Of a stretch of DNA of 6,824 nucleotides, positions 1-6,461 are shown piece by piece (position 1 is the stretch's first letter; every line of letters starts with the position of its first letter). A model generated the notes under the pieces. That model searched no databases. It had not been told where the DNA came from and saw nothing but the letters and a program-made list of their open reading frames with translations. Location: positions 1 to 6,824 of the forward strand of contig JAKCAB010000785.1 in assembly GCA_021839785.1 (NCBI GenBank), given 5' to 3'. The stretch comes from a bacterium. GTDB lineage: Bacteria; Verrucomicrobiota; Verrucomicrobiae; Limisphaerales; J093. A program made the translations under genes and the position numbers.

Positions 1-126
1 CCGCACCTTTCGGCCTCCGGCCGAAAGTGTCTTGTCTTGCTGTGATCGCGACACAGCTTGGCTCCGCGTCGTCCACGCCAGCCGCCGGCGAGACGCCGAC
101 GGAAGCGACCGGGACGGTCGCGCTCC
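1..126. repeat. 126-bp direct repeat, copy 1 (starts at window edge)
   Basis: This segment is repeated at 298-423 with a constant offset of 297 bp and no indels. I count six mismatches by eye, at 23, 24, 30, 53, 55 and 70. It contains three perfect hairpins: 7-15/19-27 (9-bp stem, loop TCC), 86-90/94-98 (5-bp stem, loop AGA) and 105-110/116-121 (6-bp stem, loop GGGAC). The match may extend left of the window, because the sequence just before copy 2 is itself a hairpin whose right arm overlaps the repeat start. It encodes nothing recognisable. Non-coding intergenic repeats of this style are, from memory, common in Verrucomicrobia. Confidence 0.85.
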
Positions 127-297
127 TCAGTGTCATTCTGCGCGAAGCCGTGCCACCGGATGTTTTGGCGCGCCGGCTTCCAGCCAGCATTCGCCCCACG
201 CCAGCGCAATGCCGGTCAGAGACCGGTGCTCCGCTGGGCGCTTTCCGAGCGCTGTCCAGACTCGATGTACTGACTTTGGGGAACGCGGGCGTCTCGC
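127..297. repeat. Spacer between the direct repeats, carrying three short perfect hairpins
   Basis: This 171-bp spacer has no plausible gene. It carries CCGGTC-AGA-GACCGG at 212-226, GCGCT-TTCCG-AGCGC at 238-252, and GCGGGCG-TCT-CGCCCGC at 285-301, whose last bases overlap the start of repeat copy 2. The three-base AGA and TCT loops match the loop style of the hairpins inside the flanking repeats. This suggests that the region from 1 to 423 is a mosaic of one family of palindromic intergenic elements. Confidence 0.6.
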
Positions 298-423
298 CCG
301 CACCTTTCGGCCTCCGGCCAGAAGTGCCTTGTCTTGCTGTGATCGCGACCCGGCTTGGCTCCGCGTTGTCCACGCCAGCCGCCGGCGAGACGCCGACGGA
401 AGCGACCGGGACGGTCGCGCTCC
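298..423. repeat. 126-bp direct repeat, copy 2
   Basis: Second copy of the segment at 1-126. The two internal hairpins at 383-387/391-395 and 402-407/413-418 are fully conserved. The 9-bp hairpin of copy 1 (7-27) is weakened here, because two bases of its right arm are swapped (GA to AG at 320-321). Read on the minus strand, this copy lies about 60 bp past the uvrC stop codon, so its hairpins would be the first strong structures in the uvrC 3' end. There is no T-run after them, so an intrinsic terminator is not clear. The stretch 424-480 between the repeat and uvrC holds nothing I recognise. Confidence 0.85.
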
Positions 424-480
424 CCATTTCGAGCATGTCTCGCCAGGTGAGTCAGAAGTACGCCGCGCCGCCGTTGTCAG

Positions 481-2247
481 TCAGGCTTCGCCGCCGGCGG
501 GGGTGCGGGCTTCGAGGAAGGCCTTGAGCCGCGCCGCCGTTTCGCCGCCGAAGCCGGGCACCGCCGCCAGTTCCTCCAAGGTCGCGCGCCGCAGGCGATG
601 CACGGAGCCGAAGCGTTTTAGCAGCGCCGCCTTCCGCGCCTCGCCAATGCCGGGAAATTCGTCGAGCAGGCTCTCGCTGATTTTGCGGAGGCGCAGTTGG
701 GCGTTGTAGCTGTTGGCCACGCGATGCGATTCGTCGCGCACGCGCTGAAGCAGCTTCACCGCGGGGTGGTCCAGACCCAGCCGCAGCGGTTCGCTGGCGC
801 CGGGGCGATAGATTTCCTCGAATTCTTTGGCCAGGCCGATGACCGGGACGTGTTTAAGCCCCAGCTTGGCGAGTTCGGCGCAGGCGGCGCCGAGCTGGCC
901 TTTGCCGCCGTCGATGAGGATCAAATCCGGCAGACGCGGCCGGGCGGGCGGTTTCGGCACCCACGGCGCGGCCAATTCCGGGCTGGCCTCGCCCTCACCC
1001 GCTGGCGGTTCCTCGCCGGTAATCGCGGGTCCGGCGGCGACACTGGCAGCGGCGGCATCTTGATCGGCGCGCGGCCGGCGTTTCTGGAAGGCCGCACTTA
1101 CGTCGTCCACGGCCCGCTGCAAATCCGCCGGGCTGGCCTGGCCGCCTGCCTCATCGCGGTTGGCCGGAGCGCCGGGCGCCGCCGTGTGCTCCGCGCATTC
1201 CTTGAGGAGTCGCGCGTAACGGCGGCGGATCGTCTCGGCCATGCAGGCAAAGTCGTCCTGGCCTTCGACGCCCTTAATGCGGAAACGCCGGTAATTCGAA
1301 CGGTCCGGCCGGCCGCGCCAGAAACTGACCATCGACGCCACCTTGAACGTGCCGCTGATGTTCGAGATGTCGAAGCCTTCGATGCGGTCCGGCTCGCGCG
1401 GCAAGCCGAGCACCCGGCCCAGCGCGCGCAACTCGGCCTCGGGGTTGATCGCCACCGGCAATTTGTACGGGATGCGCTCGAACTTCTCGGTCTTTTGGGT
1501 CGTGCGGCGTATGTCGTCCAGCAGATCGCGCAGCTTGGCCGCCTGCTCAAAGTCGAGGGCCGCCGCGGCCTTTTTCATGGCGGCCTCGAGTTCGCGCGCC
1601 ATCTCCTCGCACTGGCCGTCGAGGAAATCGCACGCCGCGGTCACCTGCAGCCGGTATTGCTCCGGCGTCACGTTGCCGATGCAAGGCGCAGTGCAGACCT
1701 TGAGGTGCGCGTACAGGCAATGCCGGTAGTCGGCCTCGCCCGGCGTGAGCGCCCGGCAACCGCGCAGGTTGAACCGGTGCCGCACCAGCGCCAGCGTCCG
1801 CCGCGCCGCGCCGCCGCTGGCAAACGGACCGAAGTACCGCGCGCCGTCGGCGGTCTGCAATCGCGTGAGCGTGAAGCGCGGGATGGGGTCGTTCAGGTTG
1901 ATTTTGACGAGCAGAAACCGCTTGTCGTCGCGGAAGCTGACGTTGTAGCGCGGCCGGAATTCCTTGATGAGCTTGCCTTCGAGCAACACGGCTTCGGGCT
2001 CGCTCTTCACCACGTGCACGTCGAAGTCGTGAATCGCCTCGACGAGCGCGTTGAACTTGAGGTCCCAACCCAGCCGGCGCGAGGACTGGAAATACTGGCT
2101 GACGCGGCGGCGCAGGTCGCGCGCCTTGCCCACGTAGATGACCGTGCCGAAACGGTCCTTCATCAGGTACACGCCGGGGCGGTGCGAGACCTGGCTGAGC
2201 TTGTTGCGAATGTGGTCGGTGACCGGCACGGCAGGCAAGCCGGCCAA
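481..2247 (-). CDS. uvrC: UvrABC excinuclease subunit C
   Basis: UvrC makes the two incisions beside a DNA lesion in nucleotide excision repair, in the cytoplasm, after UvrA/UvrB recognise damage. The 588-residue protein shows the family order. The GIY-YIG nuclease has GVY at 25-27, YVG at 38-40 and an acidic residue in EAVLLEGKLIK (85 or 90). Four cysteines at 164, 177, 185 and 189 match the spacing of the UvrC iron-sulphur ligands. A UVR domain for UvrB contact lies at about 219-248. The RNase H-like nuclease has D293 (FDIS), D331 or D332, D446 (LIDGGKGQL) and H508 (RDESHR). Two helix-hairpin-helix motifs lie at about 530-580 (FPGIGEARK, VPGFGGETA). An Ala/Pro-rich insertion fills about 351-438. 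The start is TTG; a GTG at codon 7 is the alternative, and no ATG fits. No clear Shine-Dalgarno is visible. The gene follows the M14 peptidase gene closely on the same strand, so cotranscription is likely. Confidence 0.97.
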   Translation of the reverse strand: MAGLPAVPVTDHIRNKLSQVSHRPGVYLMKDRFGTVIYVGKARDLRRRVSQYFQSSRRLGWDLKFNALVEAIHDFDVHVVKSEPEAVLLEGKLIKEFRPRYNVSFRDDKRFLLVKINLNDPIPRFTLTRLQTADGARYFGPFASGGAARRTLALVRHRFNLRGCRALTPGEADYRHCLYAHLKVCTAPCIGNVTPEQYRLQVTAACDFLDGQCEEMARELEAAMKKAAAALDFEQAAKLRDLLDDIRRTTQKTEKFERIPYKLPVAINPEAELRALGRVLGLPREPDRIEGFDISNISGTFKVASMVSFWRGRPDRSNYRRFRIKGVEGQDDFACMAETIRRRYARLLKECAEHTAAPGAPANRDEAGGQASPADLQRAVDDVSAAFQKRRPRADQDAAAASVAAGPAITGEEPPAGEGEASPELAAPWVPKPPARPRLPDLILIDGGKGQLGAACAELAKLGLKHVPVIGLAKEFEEIYRPGASEPLRLGLDHPAVKLLQRVRDESHRVANSYNAQLRLRKISESLLDEFPGIGEARKAALLKRFGSVHRLRRATLEELAAVPGFGGETAARLKAFLEARTPAGGEA

Positions 2248-2253
2248 GGCACC

Positions 2254-2278
2254 GCGTCGCCGCGAGGCAACGCGACGC
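2254..2278 (-). other. Hairpin in the short gap between the peptidase gene and uvrC
   Basis: Arms GCGTCGC (2254-2260) and GCGACGC (2272-2278) form a perfect 7-bp stem with an 11-base loop. It ends seven bases before the TTG start of uvrC and nearly fills the gap. It could occlude ribosome binding or act as a processing site in a shared transcript. In DNA this GC-rich, a stem of this size may also arise by chance. Confidence 0.3.
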
Positions 2279-2285
2279 CCGGCGG

Positions 2286-5285
2286 CTACGGTAAGATCGG
2301 ATGGCTCGCGCCCAAGCCCGGCCCGTAAACGACGGCGTTGAGGAAAACGCGGGTGGTGCCGCGCGCCGCCGAGCGGAACGTGGGCGGGGTGGCGAACAAA
2401 ATAACCTGGCCGCGACCCAGGCGCTCGCGCGTGACGTAGGCCGTGTTCGCCAGCCGGTGCGTGGCTTCGGGCCAGACCAGGCCGCTGAGCCGGAGAATCA
2501 TTTCAGTGCCGGGCGGCAACGCTGACCACCCGACACGCGGCGGCTCGGGCTTTTCCTTTTTGTCGCCGTCCTTCCGATCGTCCTTGTCCGCGGCGGCGGA
2601 TTCGGTGTTGGGGCTCGTGTCAGCCTGGTCCGGCGCCGACGGCTCGACCGGCTTTTGCGAAGGCGACAGAAAGCCGTAACGGATCGGCGCTTCCACGCCG
2701 TCAGCGGCCATGAGGATGCTGTGGCGATTGGCGAGCACCGACAGCGGTTCGACACAGCCAAACGCGAGCCAGTTGTTCGTGTCCACGCGGGCCGCGAGCA
2801 AGGCGCCTTGCGGCATGAACAAGGCCTGCCAGGCATCGCGTTTCTTTAGCTCTTTTTCCTCCGGCCGCCCGCCGGCCACCGCCTGCCAGGGGTAGGCCAA
2901 CTTGGTCGGCGGCTCGTTTGCCCAAAGCGCGTCCGCGGATACGGTGTTCGAGCCGCGGCCCAGCCATTCGCGGAAAATGGCGAGTTCATAGTCGTCGAGT
3001 TTGCCCAGCACGTCCGGCAACCGGCGCGCCTGGCTGAACTTGGCCGATTCGGCCACGAACCGGTTCACCGAACTGCCGATGGCGATGAGCGTGCCGCCGT
3101 TGCGCACCCAATCCTTGAGCCCGTCGAGCGAGACTTGGTTGGATCCGCCCCAGGCGTTGGGGAAGACCAGCACGTTGTAGCGGGCGAGATCCAACGACGC
3201 GCTGTCATCGAGGTTCGCGTGCCGGATGCCCAGACGCTGGTCGAGCGTGTGCCACAGCGAGCCGTAGTCGGTGAAGTCGAACCGCCCGCGACCGAACAAG
3301 CCGATGCGCGGCTGGGCAAGCAGCACAAAATGCTCGCCGCCCAAGTCGGCCGAGTCGGCCGGTCCAAGACCGCTGCGCACCGCCACCGCGAAAAGGCCCA
3401 ATTCGCTGGCGGTTTGTTCCACCACGGCGCGCAGGTCGCCGGTGAAGGTCTGGTTGTCCAGGACCGTGACCACAACCGAGCCGCGCGCGAAGTCGCGTCC
3501 GTCGAACTGGGTGGCCTCGTCCGCCACGCGCACCTGCACGCCGCGTTCCATCAGCCGTGCGGCGGCCGTCACACTCAGATCGTCTGCGCCATCGAAGACG
3601 TAGGCCACCGCGGCTTCGCTTGCCCCGGCGATGCCACCTGCGGGCGGGTCGCCGGGCGTGTATGGCTCGGCGTCGGCCGGCAGTTCGCTGGGCAAAGTCA
3701 GCGCCTCCAGGCCGAAGAACATCGTCAGGTTCCAGGCAGTCGTGTCGTAGAGCTTGGAATCGCCGCGGCGGAGAATCTCCCGGCGTTCTTCGTCGAGCGC
3801 CTTGGCCGACAGGCGCGGGTCGAACTCGAGCGCGGCGGCGACCAAGTGGGCCAGCGGCTGGCGGTTGGGGATGAGCAGCGTGCCGGCCGGCACGGTGACG
3901 TTCGTGAGCGTCTGGCCGAGTTGGTTCGTGGCCTGCGGCGCGGTGAAGTCACGGGCCGTTTGGTACAGCTCGAAGCCGTGCCGCTGCGCGAGTTCCGAGA
4001 AGTCCCGCCAGCGGGAGCGGTTCGCGCTGGGCAGGATGGCGAAGGTGCGATTGGCGTACCGGCCGGCGGGGTCGAGCGCTTCCTGGGCGGTGTCGCGCTG
4101 GTATTGGAGCAGGCGTTTGGCGTTAGCCTGCGCGGTCCGCAGGTTCGCCATCGAACCGATCACCTGGTACTCGACCGACTGCCCGTAAGTCAGGATCCGG
4201 CCTTCGGCCCGGCGCACGCCGTCTTCGGCCACCCGCGCCTGCTCGTACAAAATGCCGACGGCCCCGCGCAGCGCGACGTACGAATCCGTGTAACCGGGGA
4301 ACCAGCCTTCGTTCCACTCGCCGGTGTAATAAGTCAAGTGCTGGCGGTCGAAGGCCTGGGCCTGGTCGCGGCTGAAAAGCTCGCTCAACGCCGCGTGCTC
4401 GGAAGGGAAGTAGGGGTTGATCGGCTCGCGGGGCGGCGCGAACAGGTGGGTGTCCTGCGCGCCCATGCCGTGCGCGTCCACGAACATGGCCGGATGCCAG
4501 CGGGCGACTTCGCGCAACCGGCCGCGGGTCTCCGGATGCACCGCCCACAACGCATCGCGGTTGAGGTCGAAGAGATAATGGTTCCCGCGCCCGTACGGCC
4601 AGTAGCCGTCGTGGACGAGCGACTGGTCGTCCACGTCCGGCTGGGTGCCGCGGTGCTCGGCGATCATTTTCACGAAGCGATCCCGGCCGTCCGGGTTCAT
4701 CAGCGGATCGATGATGATCACCAGGTCTTCGCGGAGCTTGATGGTCTCGGGGTCGGTGCCGGCGATGAGGTGATACAACACCGCCAGGGCAGCGTCCGAG
4801 CCTTCGGTTTCGTCGCCGTGAATCGTGTAACCGAGCCAGACCACCGGCGGCAGCGACTGGATGAGTTGCGCGGCCTCGGCGTCGGTGGTCTTCCGCGGGT
4901 CGGCGAGCCGGGCGAGGTTGGTCTGGATTTCGGCCTGGCGCGCCAGGTTTTGCGGCGCGGTGACCACAACGTAATGCAACGCGCGGCCTTCGTAGGTGCG
5001 GGCATATTCGACCAGCCGGCTCCGGTCCGGCGCGGCGGCGGTCCAAGCCTGGAGGCAGCGCTCGATTTCGGCGGCGGTGGTCGCGCGCTGGCCGACTTTG
5101 AATCCCAGCACGCGCTCGGGCGGGGGCACGGCGGGATCGTTGACAGCGCCGGGGAAGTAATCGGGCGGCGGCACCAAGCCGGGCAAAGCGGTCTGCGGCA
5201 ATGCGGCCACCGCGTAAACGGGGGAGAAACCGATCAGACACGCGGTGGCGATGACCGCGACGAAGCGGAAATGAAGGGTACGCAT
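2286..5285 (-). CDS. Secreted M14-family zinc carboxypeptidase with C-terminal GATase1-like domain
   Basis: Predicted exported metallopeptidase of 999 residues that should remove C-terminal residues from peptides or cell-wall material; the substrate is unknown. Residues 1 to about 28 form a signal peptide: basic MRTLHFR, a hydrophobic core, and likely cleavage near AVA-A. The M14 zinc site is visible as H156-x-x-E159 (HGDE) and H272 (DAHG). NPDGR (197-201) and NRD (242-244) match the substrate-binding positions, and E348 in GILYEQA is the likely catalytic glutamate. At about 657-745 a segment with VLVFPN and GGTLIAIG resembles the amidotransferase-like domain found at the end of this family; I see no catalytic cysteine in it. 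A Pro/Asp/Lys-rich linker lies at about 876-916. I chose ATG at 5285 because it starts the signal peptide directly; an in-frame GTG at 5333 would add 16 residues. The stop is TAG. Confidence 0.9.
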   Translation of the reverse strand: MRTLHFRFVAVIATACLIGFSPVYAVAALPQTALPGLVPPPDYFPGAVNDPAVPPPERVLGFKVGQRATTAAEIERCLQAWTAAAPDRSRLVEYARTYEGRALHYVVVTAPQNLARQAEIQTNLARLADPRKTTDAEAAQLIQSLPPVVWLGYTIHGDETEGSDAALAVLYHLIAGTDPETIKLREDLVIIIDPLMNPDGRDRFVKMIAEHRGTQPDVDDQSLVHDGYWPYGRGNHYLFDLNRDALWAVHPETRGRLREVARWHPAMFVDAHGMGAQDTHLFAPPREPINPYFPSEHAALSELFSRDQAQAFDRQHLTYYTGEWNEGWFPGYTDSYVALRGAVGILYEQARVAEDGVRRAEGRILTYGQSVEYQVIGSMANLRTAQANAKRLLQYQRDTAQEALDPAGRYANRTFAILPSANRSRWRDFSELAQRHGFELYQTARDFTAPQATNQLGQTLTNVTVPAGTLLIPNRQPLAHLVAAALEFDPRLSAKALDEERREILRRGDSKLYDTTAWNLTMFFGLEALTLPSELPADAEPYTPGDPPAGGIAGASEAAVAYVFDGADDLSVTAAARLMERGVQVRVADEATQFDGRDFARGSVVVTVLDNQTFTGDLRAVVEQTASELGLFAVAVRSGLGPADSADLGGEHFVLLAQPRIGLFGRGRFDFTDYGSLWHTLDQRLGIRHANLDDSASLDLARYNVLVFPNAWGGSNQVSLDGLKDWVRNGGTLIAIGSSVNRFVAESAKFSQARRLPDVLGKLDDYELAIFREWLGRGSNTVSADALWANEPPTKLAYPWQAVAGGRPEEKELKKRDAWQALFMPQGALLAARVDTNNWLAFGCVEPLSVLANRHSILMAADGVEAPIRYGFLSPSQKPVEPSAPDQADTSPNTESAAADKDDRKDGDKKEKPEPPRVGWSALPPGTEMILRLSGLVWPEATHRLANTAYVTRERLGRGQVILFATPPTFRSAARGTTRVFLNAVVYGPGLGASHPILP

Positions 5286-5306
5286 GATTCGCTTCAAGGT
5301 GATCGC

Positions 5307-5335
5307 AGCGTAGTGGGGGCACGCGGCGGACACAA
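5307..5335 (-). promoter_or_regulatory. Candidate promoter for the M14 peptidase gene
   Basis: On the minus strand, TTGTGT (5330-5335) and TACGCT (5307-5312) are separated by 17 bases, a sigma-70-like arrangement. Transcription would begin about 15 bases before the ATG at 5285, which would exclude the upstream GTG start. Both hexamers are imperfect, so chance is possible. Confidence 0.25.
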
Positions 5336-5355
5336 GCGACGAAGCGGCGGGGCGG

Positions 5356-5371
5356 GAACCGCGCGCGGTTC
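5356..5371. promoter_or_regulatory. Perfect 16-bp palindrome, possible operator
   Basis: The sequence GAACCGCGCGCGGTTC is identical to its reverse complement over all 16 bases. It lies 71 bp upstream of the peptidase ATG and about 20 bp upstream of the candidate -35 box. A dimeric regulator could bind there. No regulator gene is visible in the window, and a palindrome with no loop is less likely to work as an RNA hairpin. Confidence 0.35.
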
Positions 5372-5590
5372 AGGCCCGGACACTCACTGGCAGGCGCCGT
5401 TCCTTGGCCATCGCGTGAATGCCAACTCGAAAAGGCTTCGCGCCGCGGGACTCGCTTCCTGTTGCCCGCGCTGAGAGATGGTTTGGGGAACCTTAGCCGC
5501 CGACTGCGACGGGGCGCTCGGTGGTGCCGATCCGCGGTGCAGCGACGGAACCGGCAAGGCGGGCCGATGACGAGCACGTGTCGAAGATGC

Positions 5591-5645
5591 CCAACGTCAG
5601 CCATGAGCCACGGCCGCTAAGCCGTTGGCTCCGTGGCATCGTTGG
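5591..5645. repeat. Imperfect inverted repeat downstream of the endonuclease gene
   Basis: Outer arms CCAACG (5591-5596) and CGTTGG (5640-5645) enclose inner arms GCCACGG (5607-5613) and CCGTGGC (5631-5637). A competing hairpin pairs 5606-5614 with 5621-5630 with one bulged base and a CGCTAA loop. The element starts 18 bases beyond the endonuclease stop on the minus strand, where a transcript end would be expected, but there is no T-run. It also coincides with the drop in G+C, so it could mark the edge of the acquired segment. Confidence 0.45.
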
Positions 5646-5662
5646 TCAGTTTCCGTTTTCGC

Positions 5663-6136
5663 TTAGCGTTGCGCGTAACTCTGCAAATCCTCCGTAGTGA
5701 TTTGATCGCCGGGAACCAGTTTGTAGTGCTTTTCTTCGACGATCCTCACCATGCCGTCATCGAGCGCAAGTTCGAACAAGGCAATGAGATCGGTCGAAAT
5801 GAATTGCGCCGAGATTGCGCGACACTCGAGATGGGGAAACTTCTCCTGGCAACAGGCGATGTCCTGTTTGGTCTGCACAACCGACAGTTGGTCCGCTCCT
5901 CCCTTCGCCTGAACGGGGAGAACGAATTGGGCGCCTCGCTTGTCGATGCCGACATAGATCTCATCGATTTCGACCTGTCCAAGGTCTTGTACCGTGGTCC
6001 GAAGGTGATTCTGCAAGGAGTACGTGGCCAGCCCAAGGAAAACATCGAGCAGGCGATTGTATCGGACCTTCGCCAACAGCGCTTGCTCGTCCGAAAGAGC
6101 GTAGGACGAGACGATCTCGGGTGTGGCGTCGGGCAC
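5663..6136 (-). CDS. Possible separate product: nuclease core of the interrupted endonuclease
   Basis: This is the part of the interrupted endonuclease that a gene finder would call alone. The first usual start after the TAG is a GTG at 6136 (codon 108 of the full frame), giving 157 residues that keep the whole putative catalytic core (EID and QAK). It lacks about 107 N-terminal residues, likely needed for folding or DNA recognition. I see no obvious ribosome binding site. I regard it as part of the pseudogene rather than an independent gene. Confidence 0.3.
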   Translation of the reverse strand: MPDATPEIVSSYALSDEQALLAKVRYNRLLDVFLGLATYSLQNHLRTTVQDLGQVEIDEIYVGIDKRGAQFVLPVQAKGGADQLSVVQTKQDIACCQEKFPHLECRAISAQFISTDLIALFELALDDGMVRIVEEKHYKLVPGDQITTEDLQSYAQR

Positions 6137-6313
6137 TTTGATTGCTGCTAGTTGGTCATTGGGGACAATCCGATTCTCGGTGACTAGCCGAAAGCAATAA
6201 AGTCCTCGTCCGCGCCCCTCAATGATCCATTCCTTTCCCTTGGGCTGCGTCTCTAGAACGCGCGGGGGAAGCGCGGTGCGGTAGCGAAGGGAGTAGATAA
6301 CATCGCCTAAGTT

Positions 6314-6316
6314 CTA
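6314..6316 (-). other. In-frame TAG codon inside the endonuclease reading frame
   Basis: The plus-strand triplet CTA reads TAG on the minus strand. It falls between LRIPLP and NLGDVIYS, which read as one continuous conserved segment. A single substitution from AAG (Lys) or CAG (Gln) would create it. The methyltransferase (6462-6464) and the peptidase (2286-2288) both end in TAG, so this codon is a working stop here. Confidence 0.85.
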
Positions 6317-6461
6317 TGGCAGTGGAATGCGAAGCGACTCGGCTGCTCGTACCAAATCCTCGCGCTCGAACGTCAGTTCTTCGCTGCCCTCGGTGTACTT
6401 CGAGAAGAATATACTTTCGATGATCGCCGTATAGCGGTTTGTCTTGGTGGTTGCCATTTTG

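Larger units (their letters stand above)
5286..5662. other. Intergenic boundary without a recognisable gene
   Basis: This 377-bp stretch separates the peptidase gene from the restriction-modification module. The open frames crossing it on both strands are arginine-rich continuations of shadow frames and show no family motif. It holds a palindrome (5356-5371), a weak promoter candidate (5307-5335) and an imperfect inverted repeat (5591-5645). G+C is about 63% at 5581-5640 and about 50% at 5641-5700, so the right end marks a change of composition. Confidence 0.6.
5663..6457 (-). pseudogene. Type II restriction endonuclease, interrupted by one in-frame TAG
   Basis: The frame runs from ATG at 6457 to TAA at 5663 and would encode 264 residues, but codon 48 is TAG (6314-6316). 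Upstream are 47 codons beginning MATTKTNRY. The frame resumes directly with NLGDVIYSLRYR and stays open to the end, with no frameshift. The C-terminal half fits a PD-(D/E)XK nuclease: EID at 163-165, then FVLPVQAKGG with Q183-A-K185 as the (D/E/Q)xK element, followed by a helix starting near DQLSVVQTKQDI. An intact enzyme would cut DNA left unmethylated by the partner methyltransferase, whose TAG stop lies four bases before this ATG. An AGAGG at 6468-6472 is a possible ribosome binding site, ten bases from the start. From memory, homologues carry lysine at the interrupted position (LPKNLGD); that is recall, not a search. Family assignment is good; specificity is unknown. G+C is about 50%. Confidence 0.8.

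Noticed and set aside
1..423. CRISPR array
   Set aside because: There are only two copies, the unit is 126 bp, the spacer is 171 bp and no cas genes are present.
27..709. Open frames across the left repeat region on the plus strand
   Set aside because: They repeat the same peptide twice because of the DNA repeat, run into the uvrC antisense strand, and are Arg/Ala-rich without motifs.
697..2328. A 543-codon open frame on the plus strand opposite uvrC
   Set aside because: The minus strand carries a complete UvrC with catalytic residues. The opposite frame is a codon-bias shadow.
3135..5474. A 779-codon open frame on the plus strand opposite the peptidase gene
   Set aside because: It is the antisense shadow of a high-GC gene: the protein is rich in Arg, Val, Gly and His with no family motif, while the minus strand shows clear M14 motifs and a signal peptide.
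4123..5604. A 493-codon minus-strand frame overlapping the peptidase gene and the intergenic region
   Set aside because: It is in a different frame from the M14 gene, extremely Arg/Pro-rich, and has no recognisable domain.
5589..5648. Integron attC site
   Set aside because: The left half fits RYYYAAC, but the right half GTTGGTC does not fit GTTRRRY. There is no integrase and only one site. It is kept as an open inverted repeat rather than called attC.
5633..6151. A 172-codon plus-strand frame opposite the endonuclease
   Set aside because: The minus-strand frame shows a PD-(D/E)XK pattern, follows the methyltransferase after four bases, and continues through the amber codon to the proper start. 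The plus-strand product shows no family features.
6314..6316. Recoded TAG (pyrrolysine or alternative code)
   Set aside because: TAG ends the methyltransferase and the peptidase gene in the same window, no recoding element was recognised, and restriction enzymes have no known use of pyrrolysine.
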